From assembly GCA_932294295.1 (NCBI GenBank), contig OW028586.1, positions 5,623,201 to 5,687,200 on the forward strand: 64,000 nt of DNA, read 5' to 3'. The notes beneath the pieces were generated by a model that saw only the letters and a program-made list of their open reading frames with translations, was not told the DNA's origin and made no database searches. The stretch's first letter is position 1; each line of letters opens with the position of its first letter. Shown here piece by piece: positions 1-12,215 of this stretch. The stretch comes from Alitta virens (taxonomy: Eukaryota > Annelida > Polychaeta > Phyllodocida > Nereididae). The translations under genes were made by a program, and so were the position numbers.

Positions 1-263
1 TAATATTGAATTTTGCCAATCTCTTCAGCATCTGCAGATCTTTTACAAGGACTTCGGCAGTCAATCCAACTGTGGGCTAGAAACCAAATATTCCACACTC
101 TTGTGTTGGATTAATTTTGAACTGTGTCTTAAACATCCACATCTTAAAATAGTAAATATTGCGTAGGTGCTTGGATGTGAATTCCTCTAGCTGGAATTAC
201 ACCAAGGAAGATGATGACAAGTTCCAGAAACTCTCTATAATTATGATCGTTTCATGGTTGAAG

Positions 264-440
264 GGTGGGTGGACTAGGGCTTTACATCCTGTATTTCTGC
301 GCCTGATGGTCTAATTAGTGAAACAGCCATCCAATTTGGGCTCAACCATGAATTGAAGCTGGGACCCAGTGGTTGGAAGGCAAGCGTAGTCTTGTCGTAC
401 CTGAGTGAGGTTGTACTGACCTAGGCCTCCCACCCTACTC
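264..440 (-). mobile_element. tRNA-derived SINE, rearranged copy
   Basis: Read on the minus strand this copy shows the SINE features found throughout the window: a CCAACCACTGGGTCCC block, the GGATGGCTGTTTCA body and the AAATACAGGATGTAAAGCCC tail. The middle of the body (about 35 bases around the GTCTCATTGCCATGG block) is deleted and the 5' head carries extra unrelated bases. Flanks resemble each other (TGGTTGAAG / TGGTTGGAA), suggesting a decayed target duplication. Confidence 0.8.
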
Positions 441-759
441 CTGGTTGGAACACTTACAGGTTTTGCATTTGCAAACTGTAATGTGACCATTTTTTAGGCA
501 AGATTCTGGTCATTCAGACAGGCTTGGGGATTAAATGAAGTTTTTGATTCTGCAGCTATTTTTCTGTATAATAACGGTATAAGTTAATCCATAATTAAAC
601 ACCATTTTCAGCAATGTTTTTAGTATTTTTCATTATTATAAAAAATGAACTATGGTTTTTCACCATTCTTGTAATGCAAAAATGCATTTCATCTTTTCAT
701 ATAACTGTTTGATGAACATAGTGTACCCAGTCAGAACTTGCTTACTGTCTCATTAATAG

Positions 760-1076
760 GTAGGGCTCGGCGATTATCGATGATTATCGATTAATCGTTT
801 AATCTAATTGAAAATCAAAAAAATTCAATCTCAATTATTGATTTGACGATCTCCCAGGTGGCCGCAGTTGTCATGTGCTACCACCTGGATTGAACTGCAA
901 GTACTAATGATTCATATAAAAATTGATAGATTTGGTATAAAAAAAGACCTTCATTGACATAGCACAGCATTAACACTTTGGGTGGGTTACATCAAATAAT
1001 CGATTATTAATCGATAATCGGTTTGCCAGAAGCCCCGATTAATTAATTACAAAAAATTTAACCGATTCCTAGCTCT
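760..1076. mobile_element. hAT-like MITE
   Basis: This 317-bp element has imperfect terminal inverted repeats: the left end reads TAGGGCTCGGCGATT, and the right end read in reverse gives AGAGCTAGGAATCGG. Both ends carry ATCGATTA-rich inverted stretches. It is flanked by a perfect 8-bp duplication ATTAATAG (752-759 and 1077-1084). An 8-bp duplication and an AGGGCT-type end are typical of hAT elements. There is no coding capacity. It lies upstream of the first exon I can call for the ARM/AlbA_2 gene, so it is probably intronic. Confidence 0.8.
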
Positions 1077-1158
1077 ATTAATAGGCATTCACTACAGTAT
1101 CTGATCAGTCACTGTTGCTTATTCCAACCCATGGGTTCTAGTTCTGTTTTATTTTCAG

Positions 1159-4100
1159 GTGATAAACGTGGCAGGTGATGTCGTTCGTCTGTTTGCGCTG
1201 GACTTTGGCGTGATTTCCATGGAGCAATGGAAATCATGCTTCTTGTTAACACCGGACATGAATTTTAAGAGATTCCCTCCACAAGCTGCTCTTTGCTATT
1301 TGAAAGGTTAATGAATTATCGATATGACTTATGGACTAAGATTAAGATTGCGGTCATAATTTTTTCAGTTCTGGTCATTGTAAATTCTGGTATTATTGCG
1401 TAGATTTTTTTTTCTCATTACCTTTCTGTTTACAATATGAAACTTCTTTTTTTCAGGAGCACACCCGCCACCAGCCTCAGAAAACTTTATTGAACTTGTT
1501 CTAGGTTGTTTGATAAAGCTCACCAGTTTGCCTGGATCTGTTGGTATGTAACTAAGCTTTAAATTTAAAAATGTCCTGCATTGGTAATTTGCTCGTCTAC
1601 ACTCGTGCACAGCAAATTGGCCAAGAACAGCAAATTTCACAAATGTAGTAGTTTTTTTGTAGTTACCACCAAGTGCCTTTATATGTAAAAATATAATTTT
1701 ATTAGTCACTCATAAGCCCGTGTGGGCTGGGGATACTAATGATTTCTTATGCTTAAGTTTATGTATCCGTGTGACTATAATAAAGATATTCATTCATTCA
1801 TTAACAAGTAGTGCAGACAGTCGTCAAAATATGTGTATCTCTGGGCAATATGTGCAGGGGCTGATCCAGACTCGCGTACCCATTCTTCTTCTATTCAATT
1901 TGTAAAAAAAAAAAGAGGCTGATTTTTCTTCTCTGTATATTTCAGGGGCATTCTTCATGAACAAGACATTCTTGGTACAACTAGGCAGTTTGATGCGCGT
2001 ACCTTCTATCGCAGTCAGAATGAAGACGGCTGTTATCGTCACAAACCTCGCAGCATCTTCGGGTCTACGCTCACAACTTGGCAAGTCTGGTGTACTCCAT
2101 ATTTGTGTTGGTAAGTTGGTAATCACGACATGAAAGACTTGTGAAAGTGACATCATATTCATCACAATCGCACGTGACGTCATTGTGATTGCCTTTTATT
2201 GTGATGTCATGTTTCTCATCACAATCGCACGTGACGTCATTGTGATTGTCTGTTATTGTGATGTCATGTTTCTCCGGGCTTGACATAACACGAAAAACTA
2301 ACCCTGAACAGGTGGATATGGGGTCCATAACACGCAGGCCTCTAGGTGTTATTATGTGATATTGTTATTGCGAAAATTATTTGCTTGTAAATATAGTTGT
2401 TTTGGATTTATTATTCAGTAAAACAGTAATGGTTGCTACTGTAGACACTCACTGCACACCACCTAGTGAGAAGCCATGGAAGTAGAAACTCAAAGCCAGC
2501 CCACCATGAGATTGCTATATAAAGCTGAGTAAGAAATTATTAGAGAGAGAGAGAGAGAAAAGGTTGAGAGAGTTTCGCTGAATTCATTCTGATTTAGCTA
2601 AGAAGAAAAAAATGAAAATGTGAGGGAGCGTTTACCTTTGTGACCTTACTTCTAAAGTTCAACAATGGTTGAGTTGTCAATCTACACGATAAACATGACA
2701 TAAATAGGCTTATATTACTATGTAGATAATCTTAATTAAAGTGACTTACGTTACGTAAATTCAGTTCATATATATAGATGCCCAATTGATGACGAGTTCA
2801 TAAAGCCCGTATTAACAAGATTGATAAATCTTGGTGCTGTACTTTTATTGATTATTAGCTCTGCCCCCCCCCTGGAAGGGGATAGAGCTTTGTTCTCAGT
2901 TTGTCCATGATGTCTCCATTTTGGTTTCCAGATGAAAACCACAGTTAGCAGGAGTGTATTGCTTTGTGGCTTAGTAAGTTGGTAGACATTGCTGTAAGAC
3001 AGCTTGTCAATGTTTTTGGGCTTTAATCATCGCTTCATTATCGTATAATTGCATTATTCGCCGATCACGTTGTTGACTTGAATCCTCAGAAGCGGTTCTT
3101 GCCCCTAGATGCAGCCCGCCAAAAATGGCAGGAAATGCGTCGAAGTAGATCCCGCTCGGGATCAAATTGTCCCTGCTGCTATGGGTAGAGCTCTGAACAT
3201 CCCATGTGCATTCTTGTTTTAATTTATTGCAGATGTTTTGGCTGAGCTTTCAGAAAAGGAAAAAAATGAAGACGAAGAGCTGCTTCGATTAATGCTTAAA
3301 GCGATCACAAATTTGCTGTATGATTGCAATAAGAACAAGACACTCTTCGCAGAGGAAATGTATGGTAAGGTGATCATGTGATTGCACATGACATAAACTT
3401 AAAAATCCTATTAAAGCTAGGAGATCAATTTTTTTCTGGAGAGCTCTGTATCTTAACGTGTTGTTTTGTCAAGTTTGAGAATGCCTATGCAATTTTTGCC
3501 TTTGTTCCGATGTCAGTTTTGATGTCAGTTTTGATGTTATTCTGGTTTTGGTATTCGCGATGTCATGACTAGCAAACAAAATAATTACATGACAATAAAC
3601 ATGTGGAAGATCCTCAAGTGAGATTTAAAAACAAATTTTGGATGGAGAAAGTTCACATGTAGCAAATCTTGCGGTTGCATTAATTTCCAACTGGTGTAAA
3701 GTTAGAGTACCTAACTCCGTGCTTACCTAATTCCGTGAAAACCTGCAACTTTTTCACTGTAATTGCCTAACTACACATTAAATTATAATTCTTTGTTTAT
3801 TTATGGGTAATATCACTTAGTTGGGCCCCAGTAAGTGTATTAAACAAAATGCAGAAAAATATAGTTGCCTATTTTCTGTTTTTGTTTACTCTAACATTAC
3901 TTCATGTGAGTAGAAAAGTATGCCTATAAGCAGCAAAGCTTAAATTATTGTCTTTTTCCTGCATTTTTACTCATAAATGTCCAGATTTTTTTCACTTTAA
4001 CAAAGTTGTTCATGGTTTTACAACTTCGTTGACTACCTTACAACGCTGTTTATACTTGCATAACAAATGGAGCTGTAAAATACAGAGTTGTAATTTTCCA

Positions 4101-7100
4101 TTCTTTTCCATTGCCAATCAATGAAGCAGATGAGAAATGGGTGATAACACTGATATAACTACCAATTCCAACCAGCTTTATAATTCAGCTACCAACTTGA
4201 TGTAAATACTAGAAATTTGTGGACAGGAAAGCAGTAAACGGAGTGATAATTATTTTTATCCCCCCGCTCAATCAAATATGTGTAACTGCCGTATATCTAA
4301 CAGATAAATAAATCCAGAAACATTTACTTCTTTCTGATTGATGAAACATTCCACTGATCTAAGCACTTTCTGGTATTAATAATCTAAATATTTTCCTGTA
4401 AATATCTACTAGGAGGTTTTAAAGTCAGCCGTAAACGGAGTTGTAAATTGTTTTTCAAAAAGTGAGGACACCCCTATTTCTGGTCATAAAAAATTGCAAA
4501 ACCATACATGAACAGTGTTTTTAATATTATCTTCATAGTATATATATTTTTTTTTTGAAGACAAAAAGATTTGAAAGCTCTATCTGGATTTTGTAGATCA
4601 CAATGAGAATTTCAGTATACGAAGGTAGGGGTGCGGACATTCAAATTTTATGGACTTCAAGAGACATAACCTGAACTGAGAAATTCTCTTCTTAAGAGAC
4701 ATCAGGGTGGCCCACTAGCTCAGTGGTAGCGCGCTGGGCTTCCAACCACTGGGTCCCGGGTTAAATGCCCGGTCGAGCCTATCTGGGATGACTGTTTCAT
4801 CCTTTGTCTCATTGCCATGGTCCCTACCTGTCCTAATTAGCCCATCAGGTGCAGAAATACAGGACGTAAAGCCCTAATCAACCACCACGCTTGAGAGACA
4901 TCAACATCAATTTCTTACAATAAAAGCACACAATTTTTACTACATGTGAGTGAAAACAGACTGAAAGTCGAACCATTATTTACGAAGATATGCCATTTTG
5001 AAATCAGCTGACAGAATTTTTCCGTCTGGGGCCCTTTTAATTGATTTTACCCTTATATGCCCTAGGCACCAGATGTTTTTTAGGTTGAGGGTAATCACGG
5101 AATTAGGTCCACCACAGAATAAGGTAAACCTACTCTGCTGCACCGGTGGAACAAATTCTTAATTTTTGACAAAATATTTTTCTTCCCATTGTCCGTTATG
5201 ATTACAGAGAGGGTGTCATTTTTCAATATATTTAGTATTTCTTCAATACTTTCTTTGAAGGTCTGCAGTATCTCCTAGAGTTGATTAACAACAAAAACCT
5301 GGAAGCAGAAGCCACAAGGGCATTGCGAGTGTTCATGGGGAATGTCAACATAGCCCAAGCGTCCAATATTACGCAGCCATTGCGGCCAACGCAACCACCT
5401 GATGTGCCTAGGTAGGTTCAAACTGATCCATCTTGACTATAATAATGATAAGTGATATGTTATCCGGATTTGTTTCATATATATATATATATATAATTTT
5501 TATTGACGGAAGATGTCAGAAAAGACATATATGTCACAAGTACAAAAGAAATAAAAGCAATCAGAAAATAATAAAAATAAAAAAAAGGGAATACAACAAA
5601 GACTATAGTTACAGATGGTTCCAGCCATATAGTTGATACAGTGGGGCCTGTGGATACCCCTTCCAATTAACACGTTTTTTAACTCTTGGGAATATGTTCC
5701 ATTTATGCAGTACTTGATTGAAGGAACAAGTCAAACTTGAATATGAAACTTATCGTCTGCCTAATCTAATGAAGTTTACAGCACTCTCGCCCTCTACCAC
5801 ATATTTTGTGGGTTTTTTATGTTTTAACCATATTTTGAAGAAAGCCGGAGCTCTGCTTCCTCTACTAAACCTAATGGAAGGACTGAATTATTACATCTTT
5901 ATATCAAAGGCCTCCAGTTTCAGCAACTCAATTGTACTTTTCAATCACTTGATGTAAAATTCTGTATATTTGGTTCATTTGAATAATAGGCCATCAAGTC
6001 ACAGATCAAGGTCAAGGCCTAGGTCAGGGTCAGGGCCTAGTTCAGAGCCAAGGTCAGAGCCAAGGTCAGGGCCTAGTTCAGAGCCAAGGTCAGAGCCAAG
6101 GTCAGGGCCTAGTTCAGAGCCTAGGTCAAGACCAAGGTCACAGTCTGCTAGATCATCAGAGGGTATGGTCGTGGGACAACTGTCTGTAGAGGCCCTACAA
6201 GTGGTGAGGAATCCTTATTTATGTGACTGATGTATAGATAGATTTTAATGTTTACACTAAACCAATTCCGAAGATGGCTTTCTGATTGATTCCTTCCCCT
6301 TTTAGATGGACTCCAGCGACGATGAATCTGATGCAGAAAATCCAGAAATGAGTCTGAAAGCAACAACATCAATCATCCAACAGACAGGTTGTCATAATAT
6401 AGACTAAACGTGATTTCTTTTGTGTTCAGCAAAGTCATAATGTCATATATATGTAGTCTAGTCCATTAAATTATTTCACACTTCATTGTTATCGGTATTT
6501 CAGTAGCTTCATCCAGCAGTCCAATTGGTCTTGATCCTGCTGATCCAGAAACTTTGACTTATGAACATGGTAAATATGATTTATTGATCCTGGCGACAAG
6601 CTGGGTGGTCTAGTGGTAAGATGCTTGCCTGCTCCTCTGAAGGACCCAGGTTCAATCCCAGGCCTGAGCACCCTTCATGAGCAACATCCCAGCTGGATGT
6701 CACGTTAAATGGGCGTGCAAGTTATGCATTTGTACATGCGCAGAATCACGCATCAGAAGCAGCTTTGGTACCAAGCGCTCAGCGTAGTGCAATGACATGG
6801 CATAGGAATTCGTTAATAATGGACTTATTACGGACATCTAATGATAAATATATACCAAAATAGTTAGAACAGTCATGCCCAAGTATGTTTCAAGTGTTGT
6901 CACAGGGAAATTAGTCAGAAGTTCCTTCAAATTACGGAGATTATCAGCTAGGTGAGAGACGGTAGTTTTACATTTTTCCACTGGCCATTAACTGAAAATC
7001 TAAAAAGAATTTTGGTTCATTTGGAATAGTTTAAGATTTCCTTAAAATTATTGGTTGTTATTCATTATTTAACGAGTAATCCACCTTTGGTCAATTAATT

Positions 7101-10095
7101 TACTATTTTTTTGTAGGTGCAAAGTTTCCATACTCCCCGGATGAAAAACATGAATTCCTAGCCCAAAAGAAACTGCATCATATAAAGGTGGAGAGTCTGG
7201 CTGTGATGATCGCCAGTCTTCTCAATACATGTTTGTATTTTTTGTTCTTTACAAATGTATGAGGGTTGTTTGATTTTTGTAACCTAATGTCTTAAAATCC
7301 TTAAAAATACAATGGTTTTGCCAAATGTTTGTGTCTGAAAATATGGTTAAAGATTTTGCCAAACTTGTATTATTAATATCTTATACACAATTTAATAATA
7401 TAATATTGCAAACAAGACGTGCTTGTTGCAGGGTTATCATTTTAAGGGAATTCATTTTGCAAAAACTGCCGAAATAATGTTTTGCTGTCATGAACTTTAT
7501 TAGGTCAAGTTCTAGTTTGTAAGTGCAACAAATTAGTTCTGCTTTTTGTGGTAATCACCTAAAGCTATGGTTTCATGTTGCATATATCTCCTGTATCTTA
7601 TATGTTCAAACAGGGATGGAAGGTAGCATTTTTGTAGGTGTAACAGATGAAGGATACGTGCAAGGTATTCTGAGTGACCGTGATGAAAGAGACGGGCTGC
7701 GGATGGGGGTGGACCACTTGATGACCGATAATATTATACCGAAACTGCTACACAGCCAGTACAAAGTCTTATTTCATCCAGTTGTGAAGAACAAGAAGGC
7801 AATTGCGCATGTGTTAGGTGGGTTTTTAATTTTGTTTTATTATGCACGTATAATATCTATATAAAACCGTTCTGGATATTGTCAGGGTCAGTCGAGGTGG
7901 ACAGAGCAGCTGAAAAGTTCTAACGTAATGGCTCAGCAGGGGTTGAAGTGATCAGTACATGATAGGGCGTATGAGATCTGTAATTCAATTGAATGTGTTA
8001 TTTCGTCTCAAGTTGTCGGCTTATCTCACATGAGAAAATCACTAGAGGCAAATTCAACTTACGTATGGGATTTTGCCTTCATTTCACCACATGACTGCAC
8101 ATAGTTACACAAGAAAATTCCCTTATTACAACATCCTGTCAACACTGCTTCCACTATTCCCGCTACACTCCTTGATTGTCCCCCTTCCTGTCCACAACTG
8201 TAACACCACCTTCTGGATTCGGCTCTAGTTTCTTTTATTTTTGTCAAATATGTACCTTTTCTGACATATAAATTTTAATTAATTATATGTTCCAGTATGA
8301 GCTTTTAAATACAGATGGAGCTGCAGTGCATTTGTTTTCTAGTTACCCTGAATCCTGATCCGGCACATGTGTTGGTTTCAAGACAATTGCAGTGTTAAAT
8401 TCCAACTGATCTTCTTATGACCAAAACCCGATTAATAATAAAGCACTTAGTGACGTACTGAAATTTGAAGAGTAAAGCTATAGAAAATTGTTGCAGTTAT
8501 TCAGAAATGCATGTTTGTTAACAAGGTACCTCAACATATCATATAACCTTTTTCATTTCAGACAACTTTTGAATTACCGCAATTTTACTTGCCAACGTGA
8601 CACGTTTTGAATGTTCATTATGATATGATTATAATGCAAATTTTAATCTTTTATGTGTTTTTATTATGGTCCCATGTCTGTAATGCTTTATGCAAGTTTA
8701 TCTGTATTTTTATCCTTCTTCAATTGGTATATTCTTTATTTCGTAACATTGTGTCGACGGAAAGCTGCTTTCACTTGTGTTAAATGTTTTTATAACTTAA
8801 ATGATGTTAAATAAATGTTTCTTAATCTTTAAATATTATTAGTATTTCTATATATATATATTTTTTTAAAACAGAGGTGAAGGTTAAAGTTAGCCAGAGA
8901 GCTTTTTACAAGACTGATGGAAAAATTTACATGAGGAAGGGAATGGACATACTCCTCTTATCCATATCTGTGAGTGTTATTTTTATAAATGTGACTCCTC
9001 TTATCGATATCTGTGAGTGTTATTTTTTTAAATGTGATTCTTTTACATGAAAATGAGCATTATAATAACAACAATATTACACTATGGCGGGAGAGCCCAC
9101 TATTAAAGAATACTTCAAGTTTTCGCTACTGTGTGGCCACCTAGAGAGATTCTATTGCGTTATTGGCACATATGACCAAGATTACTAATATTATAATCTA
9201 CGTGCAACTATATTTAAAGTTTACAAATCCGTTATCATTTATAAGTAATTGTGTTAATAAATATTGCTGCCAATTTGTTGAAGCATGCTAGACATTCCCA
9301 GGTAGAAAACCTTTCATCCACCCCTGCGTTAGATACAAATATAGTTTGCGGGTTTATTATGAACTGATAATGTTAAACGCAATCACCATGAAAGTATCAA
9401 GCTGCTCCCATTTTGTCTATTGCATAATAAAACAATTTCATGAACTATTTCTGCGTATATGCGAATCATAATGTTGTGTATTACGGATGAGGAATAACTC
9501 TTAACACAGAGTATAGCTTGGCATAGAAAGGGTGGCTTTTAATCCAACATATTAACAAGGTATATGCAATGTATAGATACAAGTATCAGGTTCAGCTACA
9601 GCTGGTAAACTGATTAAACTTAAGGTTACACAAGTATTTCAAAGCCCCTTTTTCCAGGGGTCAGTTTGCTATTGGTTCTCTCTACTCCAGTGCACATATA
9701 CATGGCCTGTTCTTATTGGCTTGTGCCTTGGGGTGGACAGTGGTCACTACCCCTTTTTCTGGTTCACTTATCTTTGTTTAAGTTTTAGACTTTAAATGCC
9801 TTAAAGCAGGCTTGCTTAAAATTCTTATTACTGAACTCTTAAGTCATAGTTCAGTAATACATAATAGATTGATATTTTGTTACATAAATACATTTTGACT
9901 ATATGACAATAATTCAATATATTTTTGAAAACATCATCCGTAGATGTCGCATACCTTTTAATGCTATGTATTTCTTTCTTTCTTTATTAGGATTTTCATA
10001 TCATGTGTGTAAAGAAAGAAGAGGATGCCTATTTGACAAAACTGAAAATGATGAGGTTAGAGCTCGAACAACTAGGTGAAAGATTAAAGGAGTGA
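1159..10095 (+). CDS. ARM-repeat plus Schlafen-type AlbA_2 domain protein, 3' twelve exons
   Basis: Exons: 1159-1306, 1457-1543, 1946-2110, 3233-3364, 5261-5411, 5990-6203, 6306-6387, 6504-6569, 7117-7230, 7614-7817, 8875-8969, 9991-10095 (TGA). Every junction is AG/GT and all phases match, giving 520 residues open at the 5' end, so the start lies upstream of the window. Residues 1-227 are helical armadillo-like repeats (for example AITNLLYDCNKNKTLFAEEM then LQYLLELI). Residues 228-299 are a low-complexity Ser-Arg-Pro-Glu-Gly linker. Residues 300-347 are acidic (DSSDDESDAENPE). About 348-486 matches the Schlafen AlbA_2 nucleic-acid-binding fold: KHEF, MIASLLNT, GSIFVGVTDEGYVQGI, NIIPKL, then FYKTDGKIYMRKG. 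Residues 487-520 form a short charged helix. Function is unknown. The AlbA_2 family suggests RNA or DNA binding and the ARM part suggests protein docking. The exon structure is seen directly; the domain names rest on motif recognition. Confidence 0.85.
2160..2273. repeat. 57-bp tandem duplication in an intron
   Basis: Two copies (2160-2216 and 2217-2273) of a 57-bp unit differ at only a few bases. Each contains TGACGTCA, a CRE-type palindrome, within inverted CATCACAAT / ATTGTGATG stretches. It lies in the intron after the third visible exon of the ARM/AlbA_2 gene. No function can be shown. Confidence 0.7.
3704..5135. mobile_element. Non-autonomous element with long imperfect inverted ends
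   Basis: The left end (AGAGTACCTAACTCCGTG, then ACCTAATTCCGTGA) is matched by the reverse complement of the right end (AGAGTAGGTTTACC, then ACCTAATTCCGTGA). This gives inverted ends of roughly 55 bp with gaps. The interior is AT-rich, has no coding frame, repeats phrases such as GTAAACGGAGT, and hosts a later SINE insertion. I found no clear target duplication, so the superfamily is not assigned. It sits in the intron before the fifth visible exon of the ARM/AlbA_2 gene. Confidence 0.55.
4705..4893 (+). mobile_element. tRNA-derived SINE, near full length
   Basis: The tRNA-like head has an A-box-like AGCTCAGTGGTAGCGC, an anticodon-loop-like CTTCCAA and a B box somewhat altered to GGTTAAATGCCCG. 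The body and AAATACAGGACGTAAAGCCC tail follow. It is flanked by a perfect 10-bp duplication AGAGACATCA (4695-4704 and 4894-4903). It belongs to the subfamily with TAGCCCATCAGGTGC before the tail. Confidence 0.92.
5990..6139 (+). repeat. Coding minisatellite in the ARM/AlbA_2 gene
   Basis: This stretch is made of hexamers AGGTCA, AGGGCC, TAGTTC and AGAGCC arranged into longer repeats of about 36 bases. Translated in the exon frame it gives alternating Ser-Arg-Pro, Ser-Glu-Pro-Arg and Ser-Gly-Pro units, with no stop, between intact splice sites. Repeat number probably varies between individuals (inference). Confidence 0.8.
6593..6672 (+). repeat. tRNA-like head of a second SINE family
   Basis: The segment has an A-box-like TGGTCTAGTGGTAAGATG and a B-box-like GGTTCAATCCC at tRNA spacing, but the stems do not pair as a working tRNA. 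The following roughly 150 bases may be its body. It is intronic, between the eighth and ninth visible exons of the ARM/AlbA_2 gene. It differs in body sequence from the main SINE family here. Confidence 0.5.
8951..9036 (+). repeat. 43-bp tandem duplication spanning a splice donor
   Basis: Units 8951-8993 and 8994-9036 are nearly identical and each carries ATATCT followed by GTGAGT. The first GTGAGT is the donor of the penultimate coding exon of the ARM/AlbA_2 gene. The second, 43 bases downstream, is an equally strong candidate donor. Confidence 0.8.
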
Positions 10096-10789
10096 AGCGG
10101 AAATGTTTTAGCTTTCTTATGACTTATCATGTGCCTTTATTATCAATTATACTGCGTTACCAGTTTGCATTTGAAGTGCTGCTCTCTCTTTTCTAGCATT
10201 CCACTGTGATAGATTTTCTTGCTTTGAGCGGCGAAGGTTTTATGTGTAAAAGAAAAAAACATTCGCATCATGTTCATGGAGTACTTATACGTCTTTTAAA
10301 TTTGTGAAATTACTTTGAAGTAAAAAAAAGACTTTAATGTGTAGTTAATGGAGGAATGACATTTTGTGGTTCCAATACGTTTGAATTGCTGTACATTTTT
10401 ATGCGATGGAACAGTTTTCTGCGGTGCTAGCTTATATGATATATGGCCCAGTGTAGATGTAAAGCATTGCACCTGTATAGATTAATTGTCACATTCCTTT
10501 CATTTTAATGATTATCATGTATATCATGTATGAATTATAGATCTGCTGTAGATGTATATGTAGATTTCAAGTATGTACATGTATTGTACTACGTTTATTG
10601 ATCTGGCCAAAGTGTTTTAATTTATAATATGAAGTTCATGCCATATAAAAATCAGACTGGTAATTAAGGTGTGGTCATTTACACATTTGAACTTAGCTAC
10701 AAGTCCCCTGTCCACAGGACAGGGTTACAAGGTCCTGGATTAAAAAATATTGAATTGTCGGCTTGAGTGGGAACTAGCCTTTTAATAAA
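10096..10789 (+). other. 3' UTR of the ARM/AlbA_2 gene with poly(A) signal
   Basis: This is AT-rich non-coding sequence after the TGA. The first clear AATAAA hexamer that I noted is at 10784-10789. The end of the transcript is inferred from this signal only. Confidence 0.5.
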
Positions 10790-12215
10790 CGTTTGCCACA
10801 CAATATACACCCGCTGTAGGGTTAGACATACCTTTTTTGTTTCGCGCTCAGATATGGTTGATTTCTTCCAATATTAATCGATTTCTGTGCCATTTTCAAA
10901 TTCACATTTCGGTTGAAAAGCTTGAAGCATGGCCGCCTAGTTCTGCAAAAACTCACAAGAGGGCTCTGGCGGCGTTTCAAGGAAGTTGTAAGGAAGTTTT
11001 CAACTGATGATATTTTACATCTTTTTGAATTTTGTGGTGGTAATATTTAATCGTAATTGATGTTTTAAGTTTAAATCGGCGAATGATCTTATATTGATGT
11101 GTCACAGCTGTGAAAGTTTACATTTACCTTGTATTATCTTCCCAGGATCTTTGAACTGCAGTTTTTAAACAACAAATGATTGAAATATTTACCATGATTT
11201 TTGTTATTTCTTTCCTTGTGCAGTTGATAGAAAAAAAAAAAAAATCAGATAGTTTAACATTTGTGACTCTCATCCAATATTGTTATATCATTGTGTGAAT
11301 CTCATAACAGTTATTTTTGGCTATGTAGACACCTTGATTCTTTTATCATGTTCTGACTTTCATGTTACTGCAGGTCGAGAGGTATGCCTGTATGGGTGAT
11401 CACCTTACTTCAGTGACGTATACGGTTTTTCTCTGACCAGGGTGTCCACTTAGGAATCGTGGCACGAATGACCTCTTGGTGGCTAACACGTCGTTAATCT
11501 CAATCTTCTGTTTTACTAAAAACTTCTACTACTTTATTATGATCGTTGTGCTGGATGATCCATTGAATTAAAGCAAAGTCTCTTCTGCCTGTGAACCTAC
11601 GATGGGGCGACACAATTTTCTATTGGAAGGAGCTGCCTAATTTATGTTAAGCCCATGATTGTCAAACGAAGTAGGATACTTTGGCTTATAAGCGACCGCT
11701 GTCCATGCGTTCGTCATAGAAGCATGGAAGAAATCTGTGGTAGAAAATGCCTGCAGAATGGACGTGTAATTGTCAAAGTGGTTTTTTCCCCCCCCCCCCC
11801 CCCCCCGAAAGTGATGGCCTGTCGCATCTGGGTGTCTGTCGGTCTGTCCATTACCCTTATAGAAGCGATAGCTTCAGAAGTATTGATCCCGGGGGAGACT
11901 TGCATGTGTTAGAAGCGCCGTCTTTCGGCAGAAATTGCCTAGCTGGCGGTGAGCTGGCAGAAGCGGTGAGTTGACTAGTAATCGCTTGGAGCAGTATCAA
12001 AAACGTACTGGATATCATATATATCTTTTATTCGACAGCTTCATGTCATTCATGACAAATGGATACCGTTTCTCTTCAGAAATGACTTCTATGACGTTCT
12101 GCCTTTTATTTAATGTATAACTGCGTGCCAATTTGCACATTTCTATGTGCTCTAGTATTGTATTTGGAATACTTTATAGTTCCTTCAAATATATCTGATT
12201 GCATCGAAGTGTAGT
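10790..12215. other. Intergenic stretch, no gene seen
   Basis: No exon chain, transposase or RNA gene is recognised. It contains an A-run near 11230 and a run of about 20 C's near 11788. Short open frames around the C-run come from low complexity and are not supported as genes. Confidence 0.6.

Noticed and set aside
29..104. Possible further 5' exon of the ARM gene (ADLLQGLRQSIQLWARNQIF)
   Set aside because: The acceptor TTGCCAATCTCTTCAG is fair and the peptide is helical, but the only phase-matching donor (GTGTTG) is poor. Transcript data would decide.
2857..3196. MITE with AGCTCTGCCCC / GGGTAGAGCT ends
   Set aside because: Only about ten bases pair, with mismatches, and there is no target duplication.
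5433..5957. Small open frames around the TA repeat at 5.5 kb
   Set aside because: They lie inside an intron, with AT-rich low-complexity composition and no splice or homology support.
11655..11974. Open frames around the C-run at 11.8 kb
   Set aside because: Three overlapping frames on two strands are open through the homopolymer; this is a low-complexity effect.
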